NCBI GenBank assembly: GCA_019322895.1
Contig: JAHWHZ010000001.1
Coordinates: 558,001 to 622,000 of the forward strand
Direction: 5' to 3'
Length of the DNA stretch: 64,000 nucleotides
Source of the DNA: Candidatus Woesearchaeota archaeon
GTDB lineage: Archaea > Nanobdellota > Nanobdellia > Woesearchaeales > ARS49
Position 1 is the first letter of the stretch. Each line of letters opens with the position of its first letter. Below the pieces are notes generated by a model. That model was not told the DNA's origin, made no database searches, and saw nothing but the letters and a program-made list of their open reading frames with translations. The translations under genes were made by a program, and so were the position numbers. This document shows, in pieces, positions 25,571 to 34,046 of this stretch.

Positions 25571-26149
25571 TTAAAAAGCAACTTCAGGTGCTTTTTCTGC
25601 TCCTTCTTCTGCTTCAAATGACTCTCGTTTTTCAAAGCCGAAGGTTGAAGCTACTATGTTTGTTGGTATCTTTCTTATTGCTGTGTTGTAGTATTTTATG
25701 GCTTCGTTGTATCTTGTTCTTTCTACAGCTACTCTGTTTTCTGTTCCTGCAAGCTCGTCCTGCAGTGAAAGAAAGTTCTCATTTGCTTTCAGGACAGGAT
25801 ATCTTTCTACTACAAGCAATAGTCTTGATATTGCTCCATCCAGGCCGGTTGCTGCATTTACTTTATCATTTACTGTCTGTGCAGTCTGCCATTGCGACCG
25901 AAGTTTTGTTATCTCTGTGAACAGTTTCTCTTCATGAGCAGCATACCCTTTTACAGTGCTGACAAGATTTGGTATCAAGTCAACTCTTCTCTGGTATTGT
26001 GTCTCTACATTTGCCCATTTTTCGTCAACTGTCTTGTCTAATGTCACCAGCTTGTTATAGCTTCCAACAAACCAGAATGCAAGTATTACTACTAGCACTG
26101 CAGCTCCTAAGAGCCACCATTTTGCATTTGATTTCTTTTTCTTTGCCAT
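25571..26149 (-). CDS. LemA family membrane protein
   Basis: A 192-residue LemA protein: a basic N-terminus, one transmembrane anchor (about residues 11-28), then the family motif SYNKLVTLDKTVDEKWANVE and QYQRRVDLIPNLVSTVKGY, a helical bundle, and an acidic tail. It follows the TPM-domain gene on the same strand. LemA and TPM (YgcG-like) proteins are regular partners, with an undefined role at the cell surface. Confidence 0.88.
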   Translation of the reverse strand: MAKKKKSNAKWWLLGAAVLVVILAFWFVGSYNKLVTLDKTVDEKWANVETQYQRRVDLIPNLVSTVKGYAAHEEKLFTEITKLRSQWQTAQTVNDKVNAATGLDGAISRLLLVVERYPVLKANENFLSLQDELAGTENRVAVERTRYNEAIKYYNTAIRKIPTNIVASTFGFEKRESFEAEEGAEKAPEVAF

Positions 26150-26181
26150 GATTACACCTCAAATATGTGAATATAAAAGCT

Positions 26182-27015
26182 TTACCATCCTCCAGAGCTT
26201 CCGCCTCCGCCGAATCCTCCGCCTCCAAAGCCGCCGAACCCTCCTGAGAATCCTCCGCCAGACCTGCCTCCGCCGAACCAGATTCCTCCAGCACCGCCTC
26301 TGCCTCTTGCTGTCAGCCGTGCTGCAAGCACCCAGAACATTATTGATACCACAAAGGCAAGCCAGAGTATTGCTGCTCCGAGGAATATTGCGCTGATTAT
26401 TACTATCGCATCTGCAAAAGTTCTTATTTTCCATTTGTGCTTTCTTTTTTCTGTAAGAAGCAGCACAATCAATAATAAGATACCATAGCCGACTGCAATA
26501 AATCCTTTGTAATGTTCAGCAGGCTGTTCCTGGTATTTTGCTACAATGCTTGGGTCTTCTTTTATGAGTCCATGGATTTCTTTTATTGCTTCATAGACTC
26601 CCTGCCCGTATTTTCCCTGCTTGAAATATGGAGTAAGGATATTCCTTCCAATCCTTCCTGTTCTTGCATCTGGCAGCACTCCTTCAAGGCCGTAGCCAGT
26701 CTCAAATCTAAATTTCCTGTCTTTGTAAGCGATAAGAAGCAGCAGTCCATTGTCAGTCTCTTTTTTTCCAACGCCCCAGCTTTCAGCAATCTGCAAAGAA
26801 TATTCTTCAAGATTTCTGTCTTCTAGGCTTTCAATGGTCAGTACAGCGATTTCTGCTGTTGTCTCGTTCTCTATGGAGACAATCAGCTCTTCTATCTTAG
26901 GAGTCCACTCTCCAAGGATATTTGCTTTATCTGTAACATATGCTTCATATTGCGGGATTGAGAGAACCGAAGGTATGAGTAAAAGAAAAATGAGCAGTAT
27001 TGTCAGTTTCTTCAT
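26182..27015 (-). CDS. TPM-domain (YgcG-like) membrane protein
   Basis: A 277-residue protein: signal peptide (residues 1-18), a TPM domain (YVTDKANILGEW, TIESLEDRNLEEYSLQIAESWGVG, LLLIAYKDRKFRFETGYGLEG), two or three transmembrane segments near 180-245, and a glycine-rich tail with repeated GGFGG. The start at 27015 follows the CDC48 stop by one base; an upstream in-frame TTG would overlap CDC48 and is less likely. Together with LemA it forms a conserved membrane pair. Confidence 0.85.
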   Translation of the reverse strand: MKKLTILLIFLLLIPSVLSIPQYEAYVTDKANILGEWTPKIEELIVSIENETTAEIAVLTIESLEDRNLEEYSLQIAESWGVGKKETDNGLLLLIAYKDRKFRFETGYGLEGVLPDARTGRIGRNILTPYFKQGKYGQGVYEAIKEIHGLIKEDPSIVAKYQEQPAEHYKGFIAVGYGILLLIVLLLTEKRKHKWKIRTFADAIVIISAIFLGAAILWLAFVVSIMFWVLAARLTARGRGGAGGIWFGGGRSGGGFSGGFGGFGGGGFGGGGSSGGW

Positions 27016-27016
27016 T

Positions 27017-29305
27017 CTAACCAAAGTAGTTCGGCTTTTCTTTCTGCATCTCTTTTGCTTTTGCAGCGCTGAAGTGATCTTTCAGTTCTTCATAGTCTTT
27101 TTCAATGTCTTTTGTTGCAGAGGGCCTTACTTTCTTCATTGCTTCTTCAAAATGCTTCTTATTTATTTCTTTCGCTTTCATGTCATCTCTTAATGCAATC
27201 ATTGCTGCTTCCCTGCATACTGCTTCTATGTCTGCTCCAGCATATCCTTCTGTGTTTGTTGCAAGGTCTTTTGCAGTCACGCCTTTTAAAGGCATGTTTT
27301 TTATGTGCACTGTGAAGATTTCTTCTCTTGCTTTTTCATCTGGCACAGGAGTCAGTATTATCCTGTCAAACCTTCCTGGCCTTAACAAGGCGGTGTCAAC
27401 CATGTCTGGCCTGTTTGTTGCCCCGATTATCACGATGTCATGCAAATCCTCTAAGCCATCTATCTCAGTGAGCAGTTGATTGACAACTCTTTCTGATACG
27501 TGGCTGTCAGAGCTTGCTCCTCTTCTTGGCACTAGTGAATCTATTTCATCAAAGAATATGATTGTTGGTGCTGTCTGTCTTGCTTTCTTGAATATCTCTC
27601 TTACAGCTTTCTCGCTCTCACCAACCCATTTAGATAACAGTTCTGGCCCTTTGACTGAGATGAAGTTTGCCTCGCTTTCATGCGCAACTGCTTTTGCCAG
27701 TAATGTTTTTCCTGTTCCAGGCGCGCCGTACAGCAGGATTCCTTTTGGGGGCTTGACGCCCATTCTCTTGAATGCTTCTGGATGGTTTAATGGCCACTCT
27801 ACTGCTTCTACCAGCTCCTGCCTTACGCCTTGCAGTCCGCCGATGTCTTCCCATTTTACATTTGGTATGTCTATCAATACCTCTCTTAGTGCAGAAGGCC
27901 TTACAACTTTCAGTGATTCCCTGAAATCTGATTTTGTTATGACTAGTTTTTCAAGGATTTCTTTTGGTATTGATTCTTCTTTGTCATATTTCAGGTCAGG
28001 AAGTATTCTTCTTAGTACTATCATTGCAGATTCTTTTGCTAATGATGCAAGGTCTGCTCCCACAAAACCATGTGTTTTCTTTGCAATTTCTTTCAGGTCA
28101 ATGTCTTTTGCCAATGGCATGTTTCTTGTATGAATCTTTAGAATGTTCAGTCTTCCTTCTTCATTTGGGACGTTTATTTCCAGCTCCCTATCAAATCTTC
28201 CTGGCCTTCTCAAGGCAGGATCGAGTATGTTTGGGACATTTGTTGCTGCTATCACGACAACTCTTCCCCTGTTTTTCAGGCCGTCCATCAGTGCAAGCAG
28301 CTGCGCAACAACTCTTTTCTCTACTTCTCCTTTTGTTTCTTCTCTTTTTGTTGCGATTGCGTCAATTTCATCTATGAACACGATTGCAGGAGCATTTTGC
28401 TCTGCTTCTTCAAACTTCTTTCTTATGTTTTCTTCAGACTGCCCGTAATATTTTGACATTATTTCAGGGCCGTTTATCAGTATAAAGTGTGAATTGGTTT
28501 CATTTGCAACTGCTTTTGCCAGTAATGTTTTTCCTGTTCCTGGCGGGCCGTGCAATAAGACTCCTTTTGGAGGCTCTACCCCTAATCTTTCAAATATCTC
28601 TGGGTGTTTTAGCGGAAGCTCTACCATTTCTCTTATTTTCTTTATTTCTTCGCTTAATCCGCCGATGTCTTCATATGTTACTTCTGGGACAGTGTCTTCT
28701 TCTATCTTTACTGCTTTTGGGCTTAGCTGCAGCTCTGTAGCTTCTGTCACTATGACCGGCTGTTTTGCAGGGACTGTCTCTGCTACAACAAGCTTCAGGT
28801 CTCCAAAGCCGAATCCAAAACCCGCAGAATTGTTTTCTTCCATCATGCTGAACACTTCATCAAAGAATGGGCTGCCAGTCATTGTCCTGCGCCTTCTTTT
28901 TGTTCCGCCTAAAGAAATAATGTCTCCCTTGATGACTGCTCTTCCAAGCAGTCCTTGCTTGAATACATTTGTGTTTGAGGTCCTTACCTCCACTCTCTCG
29001 CTTGCTGGCGCGATTGTGATTTTCTTGGCTTCTTTTATCTCTGCTTTCTTTACTTTTACCTGCTCTCCAATGCCTGTTTTTGCGTTTCTTCTGAGAATGC
29101 CGTCCATTCGTATCGTATTAAGGCCTATGTCTCCTGGCAAAGCCCTGTCTGCCATTGCCACTGTTATCTTTCCGCCTGCAATCTCTACAATGTCTCCTGG
29201 TTTGATGCCTATCTCTCGCATGAAGTTAGAGTCAATCCTAACTATGCCTTTATTTACATCATCTTGAATAGCTTCTACTACTTTTAGTTTGATTTCCTGT
29301 TTCAT
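27017..29305 (-). CDS. cdc48: CDC48/p97-type AAA ATPase
   Basis: A 762-residue unfoldase. The N-domain with the double-psi barrel covers about 1-190, then come two AAA modules. D1 has GPPGTGKT near residue 236 and FIDEIDAIA. D2 has GAPGTGKT near 515 and FFDEIDSLVPRRG, with arginine-finger segments RRPGRFDRE and LRPGRFDRI. It would thread substrates to the proteasome or dismantle complexes. The start codon overlaps the stop of a short ORF that repeats the first 20 residues of this same protein. Confidence 0.95.
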   Translation of the reverse strand: MKQEIKLKVVEAIQDDVNKGIVRIDSNFMREIGIKPGDIVEIAGGKITVAMADRALPGDIGLNTIRMDGILRRNAKTGIGEQVKVKKAEIKEAKKITIAPASERVEVRTSNTNVFKQGLLGRAVIKGDIISLGGTKRRRRTMTGSPFFDEVFSMMEENNSAGFGFGFGDLKLVVAETVPAKQPVIVTEATELQLSPKAVKIEEDTVPEVTYEDIGGLSEEIKKIREMVELPLKHPEIFERLGVEPPKGVLLHGPPGTGKTLLAKAVANETNSHFILINGPEIMSKYYGQSEENIRKKFEEAEQNAPAIVFIDEIDAIATKREETKGEVEKRVVAQLLALMDGLKNRGRVVVIAATNVPNILDPALRRPGRFDRELEINVPNEEGRLNILKIHTRNMPLAKDIDLKEIAKKTHGFVGADLASLAKESAMIVLRRILPDLKYDKEESIPKEILEKLVITKSDFRESLKVVRPSALREVLIDIPNVKWEDIGGLQGVRQELVEAVEWPLNHPEAFKRMGVKPPKGILLYGAPGTGKTLLAKAVAHESEANFISVKGPELLSKWVGESEKAVREIFKKARQTAPTIIFFDEIDSLVPRRGASSDSHVSERVVNQLLTEIDGLEDLHDIVIIGATNRPDMVDTALLRPGRFDRIILTPVPDEKAREEIFTVHIKNMPLKGVTAKDLATNTEGYAGADIEAVCREAAMIALRDDMKAKEINKKHFEEAMKKVRPSATKDIEKDYEELKDHFSAAKAKEMQKEKPNYFG

Positions 29306-29415
29306 CTTTCACCTGTAAATAAAGGCCAGCCAAAAATCTTTAATTTTTGAGCGCTGCCTTTATTTACATCATCCTGTATCGCTTCTACGACCTTTAATTT
29401 GATTTCCTGCTTCAT
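29302..29415 (-). pseudogene. Truncated CDC48 N-terminal copy, 37-residue upstream ORF
   Basis: This ORF encodes the same first 20 residues as CDC48 (MKQEIKLK...DDVNKG) with several synonymous differences, then diverges for 17 residues and stops. Its TGA overlaps the CDC48 ATG (ATGA). The conserved protein sequence with silent changes suggests a former full second copy, now internally deleted, rather than a very recent slip. It could be a relic or a translated leader that couples to CDC48. The deletion joint is near 29352-29357. Confidence 0.72.
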
Positions 29416-29468
29416 TCTTGTTCTCCCAGCTAGTTAATACCTACTATTAGAAAGCCTTTAAGTCCAAC

Positions 29469-29876
29469 CTATTTAACTGTAACTTTTGGTAATTGTATTG
29501 GTGGCGGAAGGTTCACTTCCCTTGCCAATATCAATGCTTCAATGTTGCATCTGGTAAGTATGTTGTTGAGCAAAGGCGCCATGATCTCTTTTGGTATTTT
29601 CTTGTCTTTTTTCCAGCCTTTTATCAGCTCTTCAACCTTTTCTTCTTTCTCAACATACGTTGTTGTTCCGTTTAGCGTGATTTTTGCGATCTTTGGCTCG
29701 TAATTTGCCTCAAATTCAAACTTGAATACCAGCAGGTTTTGTTTTGCCTTGCCGACATTGATTTCCTTTTTTTCAAGGTCTTTTATTACAATGTTGTTCT
29801 TGACATTCATCTTGCCTTTTGGCGCATCCATTCTGTCAACAACAATCTTGTCAAACTGAAATCCTACTACTGTCAT
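29469..29876 (-). CDS. Conserved hypothetical beta-rich protein
   Basis: A 135-residue protein of no firmly recognised family. It opens MTVVGFQFDKIVVDRMD, then strands with NLLVFKFEFEANYEPKIAKI, and closes with LLNNILTRCNIEALILAREVNLPPPIQLP. This beta-sheet-then-helix layout recalls SecB-like chaperones, but that is a loose resemblance. A Shine-Dalgarno GGTGG lies ahead of the ATG. It is divergent from deoxyhypusine synthase. Confidence 0.65.
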   Translation of the reverse strand: MTVVGFQFDKIVVDRMDAPKGKMNVKNNIVIKDLEKKEINVGKAKQNLLVFKFEFEANYEPKIAKITLNGTTTYVEKEEKVEELIKGWKKDKKIPKEIMAPLLNNILTRCNIEALILAREVNLPPPIQLPKVTVK

Positions 29877-30018
29877 ATTTTACCACCTTCTGTCCTTTTT
29901 TTAAAGGCTTTATTCATCGAAGGCCGTGTTGATATTTAAAGTTTTCGGTCTTCATTACTCGCGGGTCATGAAGGACTTTACCATTACTTTTATAAACATA
30001 CCTGCTTTTTTATCGTCT

Positions 30019-30933
30019 ATGAATCCAGTTAAACATATGCGCATAAGCAAGGGTATGAAGGCCTCTGATTTAGTTAATCAGATGGCTGGCTCTGGTGTGA
30101 TGGGTGCTGGCAGGATTGCTAATGCTTCAAAGATAATGCGCAGCATGCTCACAGATACTGAATGTTCTGTTTTTCTTGGTGTTGCAGGGGCAATGGTTCC
30201 TGGTGGCATGAAGCAGATTTTTATTGACATGCTTAATTCTGGTAAAATCAAAGTTTTTGTCACAACAGGGGCTAATCTTACGCATGACGTGTTTGAGGCT
30301 CTTGGCTTTAATCATTTCCAGGGCAGTGCACGAACAGATGATGCAGAACTGCACAAGGAAGGCATTGACAGGATTTATGACACATTCATGAAAAATGAGG
30401 TTTATGAGAAGATGGAGGATTTTTTCAAAAATAATTTTGATGCTTTGTCACAGACTAAAAATATCAAGGAATTCTTGTGGAAGCTTGGAGAGCTTCTGCC
30501 AGACAGTGATTCAATCCTGAAAGTCTGTGCTGAGAAAAAGATTCCAATATTCTGCCCAGGCATTGCAGATTCTGGAATCGGCTTGATGATATGGGGGAGG
30601 CAGGCAGAAGGAAAGAAGTTTGACCTGCCTGTTTTTGATGACATGAAAGAGATAATAAACATTGCATGGGATTCAAAGAAAAATGGTGTTATATATATTG
30701 GGGGCGGCCTTCCAAAGAATTTTATCCAGCAGTCAATGCAGTTCAGCAAAGGCGCTTCTTATGGTGTGCAGATTTCTACAGACATGCCGCAGTGGGGCGG
30801 TTCTTCAGGAGCAGAATTAAGAGAAGGAATATCCTGGGGAAAGATGAAAGAACAGGGAAAATATATTGATGTTTATTGTGATGCAACAATTGCTTTGCCT
30901 TTAATCTGGGCAGATGTGAAAGAAACACTTTAG
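30019..30933 (+). CDS. dys: Deoxyhypusine synthase
   Basis: Transfers the butylamine of spermidine to a lysine of aIF5A, the first step of hypusine formation. The 304-residue protein has SGVMGAGRIANASKIM, VFLGVAGAMVPGGMKQ, TTGANLTHDV, GFNHFQGSARTDDAEL, the FCPGIADSGIGLM region, and YIGGGLPKNFIQQS followed by the active-site segment WGGSSGAELREGISWGK with the catalytic lysine. The start at 30019 is chosen because TATA-like TTTTATAAAC lies about 28 bases upstream; a longer in-frame ORF begins at 29926. Confidence 0.93.
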   Translation: MNPVKHMRISKGMKASDLVNQMAGSGVMGAGRIANASKIMRSMLTDTECSVFLGVAGAMVPGGMKQIFIDMLNSGKIKVFVTTGANLTHDVFEALGFNHFQGSARTDDAELHKEGIDRIYDTFMKNEVYEKMEDFFKNNFDALSQTKNIKEFLWKLGELLPDSDSILKVCAEKKIPIFCPGIADSGIGLMIWGRQAEGKKFDLPVFDDMKEIINIAWDSKKNGVIYIGGGLPKNFIQQSMQFSKGASYGVQISTDMPQWGGSSGAELREGISWGKMKEQGKYIDVYCDATIALPLIWADVKETL

Positions 30934-31286
30934 AATTCAAGTATTCTCGTCAAGATTCTGTTATACAGGCCTATTGATTTGTCATAAGGAGCATCTGGCT
31001 GAAGTTCTTTTGCTTTAAGATACAAGTGGTCCAGTGTTGGATCATCAAATCGCACTATTAGTCCTGCAGCATCTTGCGCAATAAGTTTTGGCCCGCTTTC
31101 AAGAGTCAAGGAAACAGTGATTTCTTTTGAAGCAATTCTCTTGATTTTGCCTGCAAAAGATACAATCATGTTTGCAGGATTGTCAAGCGATATTACTGTC
31201 ATTATTGTTGTTGGAATCTTTATTTTTTTATTTAGAAAGTTGTATTCAACATAAACTGGCTCAGGTTTTAGCTTTATTCTTCCCAT
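30930..31286 (-). CDS. Hypothetical protein
   Basis: A 118-residue soluble protein, not recognised. It is largely beta in appearance (alternating hydrophobic residues around residues 8-80) with a helical end that contains LDHLYLKAKELQPDAPYDKSIGLYNRIL. It overlaps the convergent deoxyhypusine synthase end by 4 bases and faces TatD across a short divergent promoter region. Confidence 0.5.
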   Translation of the reverse strand: MGRIKLKPEPVYVEYNFLNKKIKIPTTIMTVISLDNPANMIVSFAGKIKRIASKEITVSLTLESGPKLIAQDAAGLIVRFDDPTLDHLYLKAKELQPDAPYDKSIGLYNRILTRILEF

Positions 31287-31361
31287 ATTGCTTGTTTTGA
31301 TTATTCAATTATTTAAATATTTCTAGAAACTTTTATATAAACTTGTTTTATCGGTAGAAGC

Positions 31362-32156
31362 ATGAACTTAGTAGATGTGCACTGCCACTTGAATCATGAA
31401 AAATTCAACAAGGACCGCGATGAAGTAGTTCAGAGAGCAAAAGATGCAGGTGTCAAGGCAGTAATTACTTCTGGAGTAAATGTTCCGACTAATAGGGAGG
31501 TTCTTGAGCTGGCCAAGAAATATGATGTTGTCAAGTGCACTCTGGGTATTTATCCTATTGATGCCTTGAATATCAAGATTGATGCATTGGATGAAGTTGG
31601 ATTGACAAGGCAGGCAGAGCCTTTTGATGTTGACAAGGAATTAAAGTTTATTCTCTCAAAAAAGAAAGATATTGTTGGCATTGGCGAATGCGGGATGGAT
31701 TTCAAATATCTGAAAGAGCATGAGAAAAAACAGAGAGAGAATTTCCAGAAATGCATTGATTGCGCTGAAAAGCTAAAGAAGCCGATCATTGTGCATACAA
31801 GAAATGCTGAATTAGAGTGTGTTGAGATGCTTGAATCCTCTAAATTAAAGAAAATCATCCTGCATTCTTTTGGCGGAAGAAAAAATTTAATCAAGAGAGC
31901 TGCAGATAATGGCTGGTCTTTCAGTGTTCCTGCTGTTATTGAGCGTTTGCAGCATTTTGAGACTCTTGCATCTTTGGTTAATATAAATCAATTATTGACA
32001 GAGACAGATGCTCCCTGGCTCAGCCCTGTCAAGTTTGAAAGAAATGAGCCTGCTAATGTAATCTGGAGCATCAGAAAGATTGCAAAAGTCAAGAAATTCA
32101 ATGAAAAAGAGACTGCTGATTCAATATTCCTTAATTATCAGAGGATGTTTGAATGA
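31362..32156 (+). CDS. tatD: TatD-family metal-dependent hydrolase/DNase
   Basis: A 264-residue TIM-barrel hydrolase. Metal ligands lie in DVHCHLNH near residue 5, IGECGMDF near 107, VHTRNAE near 145, LHSFGG near 168 and TETDAPWLSP near 216. Family members are nucleases or deacylases. It overlaps the next gene through ATGA, so the two form an operon. A TATA element TTTATATAAAC stands about 28 bases before the ATG. Confidence 0.88.
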   Translation: MNLVDVHCHLNHEKFNKDRDEVVQRAKDAGVKAVITSGVNVPTNREVLELAKKYDVVKCTLGIYPIDALNIKIDALDEVGLTRQAEPFDVDKELKFILSKKKDIVGIGECGMDFKYLKEHEKKQRENFQKCIDCAEKLKKPIIVHTRNAELECVEMLESSKLKKIILHSFGGRKNLIKRAADNGWSFSVPAVIERLQHFETLASLVNINQLLTETDAPWLSPVKFERNEPANVIWSIRKIAKVKKFNEKETADSIFLNYQRMFE

Positions 32157-33280
32157 TTAAGACAAATTTTTATTCTTGGAAAAAAGGAAAATTGCCTAAA
32201 GGATGTGCTTATTGTGTCAAAGGAGAGAAACTGGTTTTGTTTGTGACTGGGCTCTGCCCTAACAAGTGTTTTTTCTGCCCTCTGTCTGAGAGAAAATCTG
32301 GAAAAGATGTTGTTTATGCCAACGAATGGAAGATTGCAAAAGAAAAAGACATTCTTGAAGAAGCTAAATTAACTAAAGCAAAAGGTGCAGGCATTACTGG
32401 CGGAGACCCTTTAGTTAAACTGGATAGAACAATAAAATACATCAAATTGCTGAAGAAAAAGTTTGGAAAGAAATTTCATATTCATCTTTACACGCCGCTT
32501 AATTTAGTTACTGAAACTAAACTCAAGCGATTGTATCAGGCAGGCTTGGATGAGATTCGTTTTCACCCGATGCTTGACAAGCCTAAAGAATGGAAAAAGA
32601 TTGCGCTTGCTAAAAAGTTCAAGTGGGATGTTGGTGTGGAAATTCCAGTCATTCCAGGCAAAAAAAGAGAAACAAAAAAATTAATAGATTTCATAAAAGA
32701 CAAGATAGACTTTCTTAATCTTAATGAATTAGAGATTTCAGACACAAATGTGAACAAATTAATAGAAAAAGGCTTCAAGCCAAGAGATAAAATCTCTTAC
32801 GGAGTAAAAGGAAGCGAAAAACTGGCTAAAGAATTATTGAAATATCTCAAGAAAACAAAACTGAACATACATTACTGCACTACAAAAACAAAAGACAAGG
32901 CGCAATTGGCAAGAAGAATAAAGAAAAGAGCATTAAGCATTGCCTTAAAGACTGATTTCATAACAAAAGAAGGCACTTTAGTTCGCGGCGTAATCTATCT
33001 GCCTGAATTAAAGCCAGGTTTTGGCTATGGCCTGCAGGTAGAGAGCATAAATACAAAAAAATTCATTAAAAAACTAAAGAAAGCTAAACTAAGACTGCAA
33101 AAGCAGTTAGATATTCCATCCAGCATCCTGCATATTGATGAGCTTAGGCCAAGGATTTTGACGTCTATTGCTGTTGTTGATGACTTGAAAGATGAGATTA
33201 AAAAACTAAAGCTGGTTCCTGCCATCATCGAAGAGTATCCGACATGGGACGCTTTAGAGGTGGATGTCCAGTTCTTATAG
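32153..33280 (+). CDS. Radical SAM protein, COG2108-like
   Basis: A 375-residue radical SAM enzyme. The cluster motif is CPNKCFFCPLS near residue 34, then GAGITGGDPLV near 78. A leading GCAYCVKG gives two further cysteines, a feature of the archaeal COG2108 group. A C-terminal region of about 140 residues forms a separate domain with many lysines. The reaction is not known. It is cotranslated with TatD. Confidence 0.78.
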   Translation: MIKTNFYSWKKGKLPKGCAYCVKGEKLVLFVTGLCPNKCFFCPLSERKSGKDVVYANEWKIAKEKDILEEAKLTKAKGAGITGGDPLVKLDRTIKYIKLLKKKFGKKFHIHLYTPLNLVTETKLKRLYQAGLDEIRFHPMLDKPKEWKKIALAKKFKWDVGVEIPVIPGKKRETKKLIDFIKDKIDFLNLNELEISDTNVNKLIEKGFKPRDKISYGVKGSEKLAKELLKYLKKTKLNIHYCTTKTKDKAQLARRIKKRALSIALKTDFITKEGTLVRGVIYLPELKPGFGYGLQVESINTKKFIKKLKKAKLRLQKQLDIPSSILHIDELRPRILTSIAVVDDLKDEIKKLKLVPAIIEEYPTWDALEVDVQFL

Positions 33281-33316
33281 AAAAATATTTATACTCTATT
33301 TTCTATTCTTGATAAT

Positions 33317-33598
33317 ATGAAGATAACTATTGACACTTCACAGGATTCTCACGAAGATATTCGTAAGGCTATAAGATTATTGCAGGGCATTGTCGGGCAG
33401 CAAGGAGTATATACAAATGCTCCTTCAAGAAACATCTTTGATGATCCTTCTCCATCTTTGGAGTCAAGCGAAGAGCCTTCTGAAGAGTCGTCTGGCAATG
33501 CATTTGCAAGCATTTTTGACAGTCCTGCTCCTGCTTCTGAATCAGAAGAGCAAAAACAAGATGAGGATACTGACCTTCCTGAAATTCAGTTCTATTAA
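33317..33598 (+). CDS. Small acidic protein, unknown
   Basis: A 93-residue protein. The first 30 residues form an ordered-looking head (MKITIDTSQDSHEDIRKAI). The remainder is a disordered acidic tail rich in Ser, Glu, Asp and Pro, ending LPEIQFY. It stands immediately before archease (stop and next ATG are 1 base apart), so it is part of the archease-RtcB-glucokinase transcript. The tail could bind a basic protein; that is inference. Confidence 0.65.
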   Translation: MKITIDTSQDSHEDIRKAIRLLQGIVGQQGVYTNAPSRNIFDDPSPSLESSEEPSEESSGNAFASIFDSPAPASESEEQKQDEDTDLPEIQFY

Positions 33599-33599
33599 A

Positions 33600-34010
33600 A
33601 TGAAAAAGTTTGATATTCTTGAGCACACTGCTGATGGAAAGTTCCGTGCTTATGGAAAAAATCTGGAAGAACAGTTTGGAAATGCTGTTCTTGCAATGTT
33701 CTCTTTCATGTTCAAAGTAGAGGAAGTAAAGCCAAAGATAAAGAAAGAAGTGAAGGCAGCTGGAAAAGATGAAAAAGCGTTATTATATAATTGGCTGGAA
33801 GAGTTCCTTGTTTTGCTGGACCTGGATGCCTTTATCCCCAGCAAGATAAAAGAAGTTAAAATAACAAAGACAGACAAGGGTTTTGAGATAAAAGGGATTG
33901 TTCTGGGTGATAAAGTCGGAGAGCACAAGCACATCGGCTCTGTAAAGGCAATGACCTATGCTGAGATGGAAATAACTGATAAATATGTGCAGGTAGTTGT
34001 GGATTTGTAG
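33600..34010 (+). CDS. Archease, RtcB activator
   Basis: A 136-residue archease that promotes RtcB guanylylation and turnover. It begins KKFDILEHTADGKFRAYGK and has LLYNWLEEFLVLLDLD and HKHIGSVKAMTYAEMEI, with the conserved acidic metal ligands (D near residue 12, and the C-terminal region). The start at 33600 directly follows the previous stop; the open frame extends further upstream but lacks family sequence there. RtcB follows after 36 bases. Confidence 0.92.
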   Translation: MKKFDILEHTADGKFRAYGKNLEEQFGNAVLAMFSFMFKVEEVKPKIKKEVKAAGKDEKALLYNWLEEFLVLLDLDAFIPSKIKEVKITKTDKGFEIKGIVLGDKVGEHKHIGSVKAMTYAEMEITDKYVQVVVDL

Positions 34011-34046
34011 AAAGATTTTTAAATAATCCTATACGAGGTATGTTCT

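Noticed and set aside
26182..26300. Glycine-rich repeats at the end of the TPM protein as a DNA repeat element
   Set aside because: The repeats are codons of a GGFGG tail, common in this family, not an independent repeat.
27480..28133. Long plus-strand frame of 217 codons inside cdc48
   Set aside because: It is the antisense shadow of the conserved AAA ATPase; its product is serine- and leucine-rich without motifs.
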